DNA from: Candidatus Levyibacteriota bacterium
GTDB taxonomy: Bacteria; Patescibacteriota; Microgenomatia; Levybacterales; GWA1-39-11
Length of the DNA stretch: 39,229 nt
Assembly: GCA_030645455.1 (NCBI GenBank)
Contig: JAUSNA010000068.1
Coordinates: 1-39,229, forward strand
Direction of reading: 5' to 3'
In this document: piece after piece, positions 15,225 through 22,492 of the stretch
How positions within the stretch are numbered: the stretch's first letter is position 1
Layout: every line of letters starts with the position of its first letter
The notes under the pieces: generated by a model
What the model was told of the DNA's origin: nothing
What the model saw: only the letters and a program-made list of their open reading frames with translations
The model's database searches: none
Translations under genes and position numbers: made by a program

Positions 15225-16052
15225 TCAAAGGTTAACAGTCACCCGCATAAAGGTAGCAGGTATCGAAGTACCGCCGTCGGTACTTTTGTTTTGCTCTTTT
15301 GCGAGTGTTAAAAGTTGGCTGTGCAGCTCCTCCATTTTTCCGCTCTCTTGAGCTGATTTGACAGCGTTCATCGTTGGTCCATAGAATTGTTCCAATAATT
15401 CTATGAATTCTTCCGGACTTTTGTCAGGGGATATGAAAGAGTATGTGTCTTTGACCATGGATATTTTTTCTTTTGGTACTCCGGCTTGGCCAAAACGTTC
15501 GATTATGTTGTTTTCTACTCCCCATGTCATCGGACTGATAAAACCTTCCGGAGGCGGAGGTGTAAAAGCTGCGCTTATCTTTAGGAGCTGTGACACGAAT
15601 GAGGTCGGATCGTTTGGAATCCAATTACCCATCACAATGCGACCACCCTGCTTTGTGACCCGGACCATTTCACGGGCTACGTCAAAAGGTTTGGGTGCAA
15701 ACATTGCGCCAAATATAGAGATGGTCAAATCAAAAGAATGGTCACCGACTCCTTGCAAATTGCACGCATCCCCCTCCTGAAATGTCAGTTGGTCAAGACC
15801 TTCCTCGATAGCCCTCTTATTTCCGGCGTCAACGAGGTTTTTGGCAATGTCGATTCCGACAACCTCAGCCCCCAAAAGGGTTAGGGGTATTGCTGTTGTG
15901 CCATCTCCGCAACCAAGGTCTAATACTTTCATGGGAGGCTTTATCCTGAGAGATTTAACCAATTCTTCCCCGGACTCACGCATGAAGGCGGCAATTTCGG
16001 TAAAGTCACCCTTCTCCCACAGCGCTTTGTTGGGATTTATTGTATTGTCCAT
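15225..16052 (-). CDS. Class I SAM-dependent methyltransferase
   Basis: A 275-aa UbiE/Methyltransf_11-like enzyme. Motif I is VLDLGCGDGTTA (about residues 43-54), followed by the acidic EVVGIDIA end of strand 2. GDACNLQGV and DLTISIFGAMFAPKP correspond to motifs II-III, and VRVTKQGGRIVMGNW to the later strand. The C-terminal third is helical and probably sets substrate choice, which cannot be read from sequence. The ATG at 16052 has an extended -10 (TGaGATAAT) six bases upstream. It stands alone next to the 930-bp gene-poor stretch. Confidence 0.85.
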   Translation of the reverse strand: MDNTINPNKALWEKGDFTEIAAFMRESGEELVKSLRIKPPMKVLDLGCGDGTTAIPLTLLGAEVVGIDIAKNLVDAGNKRAIEEGLDQLTFQEGDACNLQGVGDHSFDLTISIFGAMFAPKPFDVAREMVRVTKQGGRIVMGNWIPNDPTSFVSQLLKISAAFTPPPPEGFISPMTWGVENNIIERFGQAGVPKEKISMVKDTYSFISPDKSPEEFIELLEQFYGPTMNAVKSAQESGKMEELHSQLLTLAKEQNKSTDGGTSIPATFMRVTVNL

Positions 16053-16058
16053 TAATTA

Positions 16059-16067
16059 ATTATCTCA
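16059..16067 (-). promoter_or_regulatory. Extended -10 of the methyltransferase gene
   Basis: TGaGATAAT on the minus strand ends 6 nt before the ATG at 16052. Confidence 0.5.
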
Positions 16068-16164
16068 CAAAACAAAAAGGAATTGCACACGTAGCTATTA
16101 GAGGGGTTTTATGGGTTACGATTTTAGACTTGCTCCGCCTAGTGGAATCATTCAAAACCCATTA

Positions 16165-16173
16165 TGCTACAAT
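16165..16173 (+). promoter_or_regulatory. Extended -10 of the 72-aa gene
   Basis: TGcTACAAT ends 7 nt before the ATG at 16181, again without any Shine-Dalgarno site. Confidence 0.5.
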
Positions 16174-16180
16174 TTGAACA

Positions 16181-16399
16181 ATGAATTTGAGAAATAACAG
16201 TTATACAATTTTTATTGGCACAAAAAATTTCACAGAAAAATATTACAAAGATAAAAAGGGATGGCTAAAGATTTCAGCAACGGGCAGGGAATTTAGAATG
16301 ACAGCCGAACAAGTTCTCAATCACCTATTGCCTGCTATAGCAGGTGTCAAGCCAAACGTAATTCTAAAAGTAGAACAGCACGAACCGGTTAAAGAGTAA
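16181..16399 (+). CDS. Hypothetical protein, 72 aa
   Basis: Not recognised. A small soluble protein with a beta-rich first half (YTIFIGTKNF, KKGWLKISATGREFRM) and a helical stretch (AEQVLNHLLPAIAG) before a final strand (VILKVEQHE). It has a well-placed extended -10, which supports it being real. It ends 9 nt before the first structured repeat (16408) and lies on the strand opposite to the HEPN gene and tRNA-Asn, so it is not their operon partner. Confidence 0.55.
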   Translation: MNLRNNSYTIFIGTKNFTEKYYKDKKGWLKISATGREFRMTAEQVLNHLLPAIAGVKPNVILKVEQHEPVKE

Positions 16400-16407
16400 T
16401 ATCTTTG

Positions 16408-16487
16408 GCTCCGCGACTAGCCCCACAAGGGGATCCGGTCTCTCCGCCAGTCGGCGGATCAACATGAGATTTGGCAGCAGCCAAATC
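16408..16487 (-). repeat. 80-bp structured repeat, distal copy, carrying tRNA-Asn 3' end
   Basis: Matches the copy at 17557-17636 at 74 of 80 positions with no gaps. On the minus strand it folds into three successive hairpins: TTTGGC/GCCAAA, TCCGCC/GGCGGA and CCCC/GGGG, each with a 4-nt loop. It then ends in CTAGTCGCGGAGC, identical to the last part of the tRNA-Asn gene and its next base. It lies downstream of the HEPN gene. A shorter echo, GCGGAGCCA, occurs near 16540. Confidence 0.85.
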
Positions 16488-16572
16488 TATTCTTGAGAAG
16501 CCACAAAAAAAGCCGAGTAAAAACTTGACTTTTCTTATGGCTCCGCTCACCTTAGGCTAATATAACCATTGA

Positions 16573-16666
16573 TTTCGAAACAATTACTGCCTCATTTCAG
16601 AACGTGCTATATATTGGGGAACTAAGAGCACGATGGAAAGAAATTAAACTATTGAATTCTCGCTAG
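16573..16666 (+). pseudogene. Possible C-terminal gene remnant, about 33 codons
   Basis: A plus-strand frame open from just after a TAG near 16558 to a TAG at 16664-16666 encodes a protein-like stretch (ITASFQNVLYIGELRARW, then KEIKLLNSR) with no start codon or promoter of its own. It may be the tail of a gene lost during rearrangement at the tRNA-Asn locus. It overlaps the end of the HEPN gene by 18 bp. The family is not recognised and chance cannot be excluded. Confidence 0.25.
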
Positions 16667-17503
16667 ATTTTTTTGAAGTTTCTCAATTAATAAAATAACA
16701 CGCTGGATTGTATTCTCGCATTCCTCTCTAGTCACTCTTCTTTTTGTGGGGTGTCCAGTGTCGTTTCTGTCTATCCTCACCGTATTTAATTCATGAAATA
16801 ATCTTTCATCTATAAAATTAGCATTCATCAATATTCCGATTTTTGCCTCATATTTTGTTTTGGTGATTAGAATCTTCTTTATTTTTTTGCTTTTTATTAA
16901 TTTTCTTAATCCGGCGTCTAAAACATCTTCTAAAGTTCTTCCAATCACAAACAAAGATGTATTTAAATGTCCGAAGGAGTAAATATCGATTGCTTCCTCA
17001 ACACCATCCTTGTATTCCTTATTAAGTTTATCAAGCTGGTTAAATTTTTCTACTTCATTAAGATAGTTCGCAAGCTCAAATATTGATTTTCTGGTTGCTG
17101 TTATTATTTTGTCGATTTTTAATTTAAAATTCTCATTACTCAATTTTTGTGATTTATTCTCTTCTAATTTCTCGTTAAACCTTTCATCAGCAACTTGCTT
17201 TATAGCGAGATAATCTATTGGTAAGATTTCTTTTTTGTGCTTTAAAAGATGTAATAATTTATTTGCTGCCTTTATTTGCTTATTTGTTCCATCCACCTCT
17301 ATTTTTATATGTGCTAGTAGATGTTTATAATTTTCTTTAAAACGTGGGCCATTATCTTTAAGAGAAAAACTTTCATAAAGATTGTGCATCATTAAGGAGG
17401 ACTCTATATGAGGATGTAGTCTATCAACTCTTCTGTTGATATTTTCGATGAAAATACCAATCTTAACAGATATTGCAAATCCTATACCTGAATTTTCACT
17501 CAT
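16649..17503 (-). CDS. HEPN-domain protein, candidate RNase
   Basis: A 284-aa Lys-rich helical protein. The first 170 residues are coiled-coil-like helices. The last 100 form a DUF4145/HEPN-like domain with SLFVIGRTLEDVLDAGLRKLI, then FHELNTVRIDRNDTGHP. RNDTGH (about 246-251) fits the R-x4-6-H catalytic motif of HEPN ribonucleases, with the usual polar residue after Arg. It lies co-oriented downstream of tRNA-Asn, between two 80-bp structured repeats that contain the tRNA's 3' end. No MNT antitoxin is adjacent. The promoter is weak (TATAAC near 17515-17520), so it could be read from the tRNA side. A toxin, defence or RNA-processing role is inference. Confidence 0.6.
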   Translation of the reverse strand: MSENSGIGFAISVKIGIFIENINRRVDRLHPHIESSLMMHNLYESFSLKDNGPRFKENYKHLLAHIKIEVDGTNKQIKAANKLLHLLKHKKEILPIDYLAIKQVADERFNEKLEENKSQKLSNENFKLKIDKIITATRKSIFELANYLNEVEKFNQLDKLNKEYKDGVEEAIDIYSFGHLNTSLFVIGRTLEDVLDAGLRKLIKSKKIKKILITKTKYEAKIGILMNANFIDERLFHELNTVRIDRNDTGHPTKRRVTREECENTIQRVILLIEKLQKNLARIQ

Positions 17504-17556
17504 ATAGTTCAGGCAGTTATAATAAGAACGATTTACTTATATTAAATTTGAATCTT

Positions 17557-17636
17557 GCTCCGCGACTAGTCCCACAAGGGGATCTGGTCTCTCCGCCATC
17601 CGGCGGATCGACATGAGATTTGGCAGCAGCCAAACC
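17557..17636 (-). repeat. 80-bp structured repeat, tRNA-proximal copy
   Basis: Second copy of the element at 16408-16487. The six differences fall in hairpin loops (two), linkers (two), the outer edge of the first hairpin (one) and one base of the third hairpin, which can still pair by shifting one base. The GCTCCGCGACTAG end on the plus strand equals the tRNA-Asn 3' border (17681-17693). It lies 45 nt beyond the tRNA 3' end and 54 nt upstream of the HEPN start. Confidence 0.85.
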
Positions 17637-17648
17637 CTAACATGTGAG

Positions 17649-17681
17649 TACAAAACATCACCCAATGAGTGACTTTTTGTG
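17649..17681 (-). other. Imperfect hairpin just after tRNA-Asn
   Basis: On the minus strand ACAAAA, then GTCAC, pair with GTGA and TTTTGT around the loop TCATTGG. It may end the tRNA transcript or guide 3' trimming; no U-run follows. Confidence 0.35.
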
Positions 17682-17753
17682 CTCCGCGACTAGGATTTGA
17701 ACCTAGAACCTTGAAGTTAACAGCTTCCTGCTCTACCATTGAGCTATCGCGGA
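17682..17753 (-). tRNA. tRNA-Asn (anticodon GTT)
   Basis: A 72-nt cloverleaf on the minus strand: acceptor TCCGCGA/TCGCGGA, D-stem GCTC/GAGC, anticodon loop CTGTTAA with anticodon GTT, T-arm CTAGG-TTCAAAT-CCTAG and discriminator G, as expected for tRNA-Asn. The anticodon stem has one G-A mismatch at its top. CCA is not encoded, so it must be added by the CCA enzyme. Its final bases recur in both 80-bp repeats downstream. Confidence 0.93.
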
Positions 17754-17764
17754 TCAATTGTCAA

Positions 17765-17784
17765 ACTTCCCTTTGAAAGGAAGT
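17765..17784 (-). terminator. Hairpin between rpoD and tRNA-Asn
   Basis: ACTTCC (17765-17770) and GGAAGT (17779-17784) form a near-perfect palindrome with inner TTT/AAA pairing. It lies downstream of rpoD and within the predicted tRNA leader, and could end rpoD transcripts or mark tRNA 5' processing. Confidence 0.35.
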
Positions 17785-17789
17785 ATCAC

Positions 17790-17818
17790 ATTATACACAA
17801 TAATTTTGAGCTTGAAAA
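17790..17818 (-). promoter_or_regulatory. Promoter of tRNA-Asn
   Basis: On the minus strand TTTTCA (17818-17813), a 17-nt spacer and TATAAT (17795-17790) give a good sigma-70 promoter whose start would lie about 30 nt before the tRNA. Confidence 0.5.
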
Positions 17819-17856
17819 GATACTATCTGAGGCACGTACAATTTCTGGGGTATAAA

Positions 17857-18996
17857 TTACTCCAAGTAGTCGCGGAGTTTGTTTCCGCGTGATGGGTGAC
17901 GGAGTTTGCGTAATGCTTTTGCTTCAATTTGTCGGATACGTTCGCGGGTTACAGCAAACATTCGTCCAACCTCCTCAAGTGTTTTTGGTTTTCCATCTTT
18001 GAGTCCAAAGCGCTCTTCAAGTACTCTTCTCTCACGGTCAGAAAGTGTTCCGAGTACAGAATTTAACTGTTCTTTTAAGAGTCCTCGGGAAGCTGTATCA
18101 AAAAGAGTGGGAGCTGTAGTGTCATAGATAAAGTCGCCAAGGTATGAATCCTCTTCATCTCCGACAGGAGTATCAAGGCTGGCTGGTTGTTGTGAAATTT
18201 TCAAAATTTCTCTGACTTTTTCAGGGTCAGTCTCAAGTTCTTTTGCAATTTCTTCAGGGGTGGGTTGGCGTCCAATTTCCTGCATAAGGCGTCTTTGAAC
18301 ACGCATTGTTCTATTGATATTTTCTACCATATGAACAGGGATTCTGATTGTTCTTGCTTGGTCGGCAATTGCACGGGTTATGGCTTGCCTGATCCACCAG
18401 GTTGCGTACGTTGAGAATTTGAACCCTTTTTTCCAGTCATATTTTTCAACTGCTCTTATAAGTCCCTGATTTCCCTCTTGAATAAGGTCAAGAAGAGTCA
18501 TGCCGCGTCCCACATATTTCTTAGCAATAGACACAACGAGCCTAAGATTGGATTCAACGAGCTTCTTTCTGGCCGATTCATCCCCCGCTTCAAGTCTTTT
18601 TGCAAGATCAACTTCCTGGTCAAAAGTGAGCAGTGGAATGCGTCCAATTTCTTTTAGGTACATGCGGACAGGATCAGAGACTGTCCCTCCCTGTATTAGG
18701 TTGAGTGCCTCTAGCTCTTTTTCTAAGTCCTCAATGGATTTGTGGGTTTCTTTTTCCTGCTCGATCGTCTCGAAAATATCTACCTCTCTTTTAATAAGTT
18801 GATCGTAGAGATAATCAAGTTCTTCGAGAAAATGTTCTGGTTTTGGGAATTTTTGGAGAATTTCTTCCTGGGTAATGTACCCTTTCTTCTTGGCGGAGGC
18901 TAAAAGCTCCTCAATGTGATCGTTCTTAACAGCACCTACCCTCATATTAGTGTACTTAAGCGTAGTTGTTGCCTCTTGAAGCACAAAAGGAACCAC
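17857..18996 (-). CDS. rpoD: Primary sigma factor (sigma-70/sigma-A)
   Basis: A 379-aa housekeeping sigma factor. Seen in order: a short region 1.1 (about residues 20-100), region 1.2 with [11 protein letters not shown], and region 2 with [14 protein letters not shown] and [17 protein letters not shown], which melts and binds the -10. Region 3 contains [11 protein letters not shown]. Region 4 contains [15 protein letters not shown] and [20 protein letters not shown], for the -35 contact. It follows dnaG after 62 nt, as in the macromolecular synthesis operon. The start is unsure: GTG at 18996 lies about 10 nt after an internal TATAAT start site, and ATG at 18945 is an alternative. Confidence 0.95.
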   Translation of the reverse strand: MVPFVLQEATTTLKYTNMRVGAVKNDHIEELLASAKKKGYITQEEILQKFPKPEHFLEELDYLYDQLIKREVDIFETIEQEKETHKSIEDLEKELEALNLIQGGTVSDPVRMYLKEIGRIPLLTFDQEVDLAKRLEAGDESARKKLVESNLRLVVSIAKKYVGRGMTLLDLIQEGNQGLIRAVEKYDWKKGFKFSTYATWWIRQAITRAIADQARTIRIPVHMVENINRTMRVQRRLMQEIGRQPTPEEIAKELETDPEKVREILKISQQPASLDTPVGDEEDSYLGDFIYDTTAPTLFDTASRGLLKEQLNSVLGTLSDRERRVLEERFGLKDGKPKTLEEVGRMFAVTRERIRQIEAKALRKLRHPSRGNKLRDYLE

Positions 18997-19013
18997 GCGA
19001 AAGAATGAACTTT

Positions 19014-19019
19014 ATTATA
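19014..19019 (-). promoter_or_regulatory. Internal -10 upstream of rpoD
   Basis: TATAAT on the minus strand, in the dnaG-rpoD gap and 17 nt before the GTG at 18996, suggests rpoD can also be read independently of dnaG. Confidence 0.4.
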
Positions 19020-19058
19020 CCCCCGAAAAGGCATAATTACAAGCGGTTTTTTGGAATT

Positions 19059-20819
19059 TTACTTATAGCTGGTGGCAAGGCTATTGAACTCAACTCTCAA
19101 TTTTTGCAGCTCTTCTTCGTTACCTTTCCCTTCCTCTTTTTTCATTTGTTCGGAAAGTTTTTCGAGACGTTTTTTGATTGAGGATTGTTTTATCGCATTT
19201 GTTGTTTTCTCAATTTCGTGAATATAAGTTTCTTCCGTCGGAAAATGAGGTATGGGGTTTAAAAAATACATATCAAAATATGAGACAAGATCTTGAGCTA
19301 GTGTTGTACTTATTTCCGAAACTTTCAGCTCATCATTTGCAAGAAAGTACTTTTTAAGAGATTGGAAGATGGTGTGTGCGTGCGGAGTTGTAAGTTCAAT
19401 AGGATCAAGTATTGAGGCTACGACTGCCGTCATCGATTTTGGATCTTGTGATTGAAGAACAAGAGTGAGAAGGTGCTCTTCCATCATTTCTTGCCGCGAT
19501 CTTTTTTCCAATTGTTTTGGTTTCGTCTCGGCTATTGGGAGAGGGGTACGCGCTTTATCAGCTTCTTTTATGACCGATTCGTATGACGTATCAAGAAGAG
19601 TTGCGAGCTTTTTCATATAATGTTCTTTTACTATTTCGTTTTCAATATCGGTAATGTATGAAAGCGTTCTTGAGAGAATGTGTTTTTTCCCCTCCACCGA
19701 TTTAGGGTCTTCATTTTGCACGGCGCTTTCAAGTATGAAGTCATAAATATTAATTTCATCTTTAAGTGCTTTTTTAAATAACGCCGGATTTTCGGAAAGC
19801 AACTCATCGGGGTCTTTACCTTGAGGTGGAATTACGACGCTTGCGTTGATCCCCTCTTTTGTAATTAGGGCAATTGATCTCCTTTGGGCTTCTGTTCCGG
19901 CTGGGTCAGTGTCGAAGCAAAAAACGATTTTCTGAGCAAAGCGCTTAAGAAGCTTTATTTGATTTTCGGTAAGAGCTGTACCTTTAATCGCAATTGTATT
20001 GGTAATACCTTCCTTGAATGAAGAAATAACATCAAACTCTCCCTCCATGAGAATTACTTTCCCCTCTTTTTTTATGGATTCTTTTGCCTGGTATAGCCCA
20101 AATACAGTGTCTCCTTTTATATAGACCGGGGTTTCCTTGGTATTAATGTATTTTGGAATTGCATTATCGGTAAGTCCCCTTCCTGAAAAGGCAATAATAT
20201 TTCCCCTGCTATCCTGAATCGGAAAGATGATCCTATTTTGGAAAAAATCATAAAGTCTTCCTCCTCTAGATGATGCAACTCCCGCCTCCAAAAGCTCTTC
20301 ATTTGAATACCCTTTTTTCTTAGAGAGATAATTTATAAGTGCATTCCCTTGACGGGGAGCAAAACCTATTCCATAGGTTGAAAGAAGTGCCGGAGTCAGA
20401 CCCCTCTTTTCAGTAACATAAGACAGTGCTTCCTTCCCCGAGGAGTGTTCCGTTAGAAGATAATGGTAAAAAAGAGAAGACAAGTGGTTGATTTCATAAA
20501 TCCGTGATTTTTTTTCGTCCTGTCCTGTTCTAAATACGTTTTTTGTGAGCTTGACGTTAGCTTTTTCTGCCAAGATTTTTAGGGCTTCTGAAAAATCTAC
20601 CCTCTCGTATTCTTCTATAAAGGTAAAAATGTCGCCACCCTTCTGGCATCCGAAGCAGTGCCAGATTTGTCTTTCGGGAGAAATCACAAATGAAGCGGAT
20701 TTTTCATTGTGAAAAGGGCAATTGGCCTTAAAGTTTCTTCCAGCACGCTTTGTCGGAATATAGTTTGCAATAAGATCAGCTACGTCTATTTTTTGCTTGA
20801 TTAAATCAACATCATCCAT
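19059..20819 (-). CDS. dnaG: DNA primase
   Basis: Makes RNA primers for replication. The 586-aa protein has the N-terminal CHC2 zinc finger (CPFH near residue 35 and CFGC near 56). The RNA polymerase core includes the TOPRIM segment with VILMEGEFDVIS and FCFDTDPAGTEA, whose acidic residues bind metal. A helical C-terminal part (after about 430) would contact the DnaB helicase. The length and order are normal. The ATG at 20819 follows a leader of about 43 nt from a minus-strand TATAAT (20875-20870). rpoD follows in the same direction. Confidence 0.96.
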   Translation of the reverse strand: MDDVDLIKQKIDVADLIANYIPTKRAGRNFKANCPFHNEKSASFVISPERQIWHCFGCQKGGDIFTFIEEYERVDFSEALKILAEKANVKLTKNVFRTGQDEKKSRIYEINHLSSLFYHYLLTEHSSGKEALSYVTEKRGLTPALLSTYGIGFAPRQGNALINYLSKKKGYSNEELLEAGVASSRGGRLYDFFQNRIIFPIQDSRGNIIAFSGRGLTDNAIPKYINTKETPVYIKGDTVFGLYQAKESIKKEGKVILMEGEFDVISSFKEGITNTIAIKGTALTENQIKLLKRFAQKIVFCFDTDPAGTEAQRRSIALITKEGINASVVIPPQGKDPDELLSENPALFKKALKDEINIYDFILESAVQNEDPKSVEGKKHILSRTLSYITDIENEIVKEHYMKKLATLLDTSYESVIKEADKARTPLPIAETKPKQLEKRSRQEMMEEHLLTLVLQSQDPKSMTAVVASILDPIELTTPHAHTIFQSLKKYFLANDELKVSEISTTLAQDLVSYFDMYFLNPIPHFPTEETYIHEIEKTTNAIKQSSIKKRLEKLSEQMKKEEGKGNEEELQKLRVEFNSLATSYK

Positions 20820-20970
20820 GAGTAGGTAGGGTACAGTGTTTGGCTTTTAGTTTCAATACTTCTTGCTGTATTATACTACGCTCCAACTGGAGTAGTTTGT
20901 GGCGACGCATTCCTTGATCTCATGGCTTTGCATACTTGATACTTAATTCTTAATACTTGATACTAGTTTT
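20820..20970. promoter_or_regulatory. Divergent dnaG/comM control region
   Basis: The dnaG -10 (minus-strand TATAAT at 20875-20870) is followed directly by a palindrome, CTCCA-AC-TGGAG (20881-20892), extended by ACTA/TAGT across a small bulge, in the place an operator would occupy. Before comM the 12-mer ATACTTGATACT occurs twice, at 20932-20943 and 20953-20964, spaced 21 bp or two helical turns. The second copy overlaps the likely comM -10. No Shine-Dalgarno site precedes the comM ATG at 20971. Confidence 0.45.
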
Positions 20971-22491
20971 ATGGTCTCAAAGGTCTTGTCAGCAACCGTT
21001 GTCGGCCTTGATGGAGTGTTAATTGAGGTTGAAACGGATATTTTAAATGGTCTCCCCTCTTTTACAATTGTTGGACTTCCCGATAAAGCCGTTGAGGAAT
21101 CAAAAGAAAGGGTAAGGTCTGCTGTTAAAAATAGCGGTGCTGAGTTTCCGACAAAAAAAGTGACAGTCAATCTTGCGCCGGGGGATCTTCCAAAGGAAGG
21201 CCCGTCATTTGACCTGCCAATTGCTGTTTCAATTCTTCTTTCCTCCGGCCAGCTTGTATTTGATTCGGATTCAGCGCTTTTTATTGGGGAATTATCACTT
21301 AACGGGAGACTTAGGGTGTCAAAAGGTGTATTGCCGATGGTTTTGGCGGCAAAAGAAAGGGGAATTAAAAATATTTATATACCTTTACCAAATCTTAAGG
21401 AGGCTGAAATCGTTCACGGTGTAAATATTTATCCCATTGAAAACCTCAAACAGCTATTCAATCATCTTTCGGGTAATATTACTCTTTCTCCACTTGTACC
21501 AATTGATTTTGAGGTCAATTTAGAAGAGGACGAATATGATTTTGACATGAAAGACGTGAAGGGGCAGGCGTATGTGAAGCGCGCTGTTGAGGTGGCGGTT
21601 GCAGGAGGGCATAATATTTTGTTGAAAGGTCCGCCCGGTGCAGGAAAAACCCTAATTGCCAAAACGATCCCCTCAATTCTTCCGCCACTCTCATTCGATG
21701 AGGCGTTGGAGGTAACTAAAATTTACAGTATTTCGGGCCTTTTGCAGGGAAAATCTATTCTTCGTACACGTCCTTTTAGAAGTCCGCACCATACGACTTC
21801 TCACGTGGGCCTCGTTGGAGGAAGTGCAAACCCCAGACCGGGGGAGATTTCTCTTGCTCACCGGGGAGTTCTTTTTTTGGATGAACTGCCTGAATTTTCC
21901 CGGTACGTTCTTGAAGCCTTACGCCAGCCGCTTGAGGATGGTATTGTCAGTATCTCCCGAGCCCGTGAGAGGGTTGTTTTTCCATCCCGTTTTATGCTCG
22001 TTGCCGCAGCAAATCCCTGCCCGTGCGGGTATTTCGGAGACGAAACAAAGGTGTGTACATGCTCTGCCGGTCAGGTTTTGAAATACCAGAAAAAGCTTTC
22101 GGGTCCGCTTCTTGATAGAATAGATATTCATATAGATGTACCGGCGGTTAAGGTGGAAAAGCTGGTTGATGATAGCGAGGACAATGAGCCATCACATGAC
22201 ATACGCAAACGTGTCGAAAAAGCACTTTTGAGGCAGAGAAAAAGATTTTCGGGCAAAAAAATAATTATGAACAGTGAGATGTCGACGAGAGACTTAAAAG
22301 AACTGCTAAATATAGAAGAGGATGCAAAAAATATAATGAAAGAGGCGATGAGATCACTTTCTCTTTCTGCCAGGTCTTTTAATAAAGTTCTGAAAATTGC
22401 TCGCACCATAGCCGATCTTGAGTCAAGCAAGATGGTGTTGCCGGCTCACGTACTTGAAGCCATTCAATACCGTCCAAGAACCATCGAGTAA
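20971..22491 (+). CDS. comM: YifB/ComM-family Mg-chelatase-like AAA+ ATPase
   Basis: A 506-aa ComM-type protein, in other bacteria a hexameric helicase that promotes branch migration during natural transformation. The N-terminal ChlI-like domain (1-170) includes GLPSFTIVGLPDKAVEES and NLAPGDLPKEGPSFDLPIA. Walker A is GPPGAGKT (about 220), then HHTTS, Walker B GVLFLDELPEF, sensor AANPCPCG with a Cys cluster (CPCGYFGD...CTCS), and LSGPLLDRIDIH. The C-terminal helical domain ends in ARTIADLE and a PAHVLEAIQYR tail. Full length. It is followed after one base by the beta-lactamase-like gene. The presence of ComM suggests DNA uptake. Confidence 0.93.
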   Translation: MVSKVLSATVVGLDGVLIEVETDILNGLPSFTIVGLPDKAVEESKERVRSAVKNSGAEFPTKKVTVNLAPGDLPKEGPSFDLPIAVSILLSSGQLVFDSDSALFIGELSLNGRLRVSKGVLPMVLAAKERGIKNIYIPLPNLKEAEIVHGVNIYPIENLKQLFNHLSGNITLSPLVPIDFEVNLEEDEYDFDMKDVKGQAYVKRAVEVAVAGGHNILLKGPPGAGKTLIAKTIPSILPPLSFDEALEVTKIYSISGLLQGKSILRTRPFRSPHHTTSHVGLVGGSANPRPGEISLAHRGVLFLDELPEFSRYVLEALRQPLEDGIVSISRARERVVFPSRFMLVAAANPCPCGYFGDETKVCTCSAGQVLKYQKKLSGPLLDRIDIHIDVPAVKVEKLVDDSEDNEPSHDIRKRVEKALLRQRKRFSGKKIIMNSEMSTRDLKELLNIEEDAKNIMKEAMRSLSLSARSFNKVLKIARTIADLESSKMVLPAHVLEAIQYRPRTIE

Positions 22492-22492
22492 T

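Noticed and set aside
16408-17636. Integron attC sites or a CRISPR array
   Set aside because: There are only two repeats, with a whole gene between them, no short spacers and no GTTRRRY-type core site. No integrase or cas gene is present.
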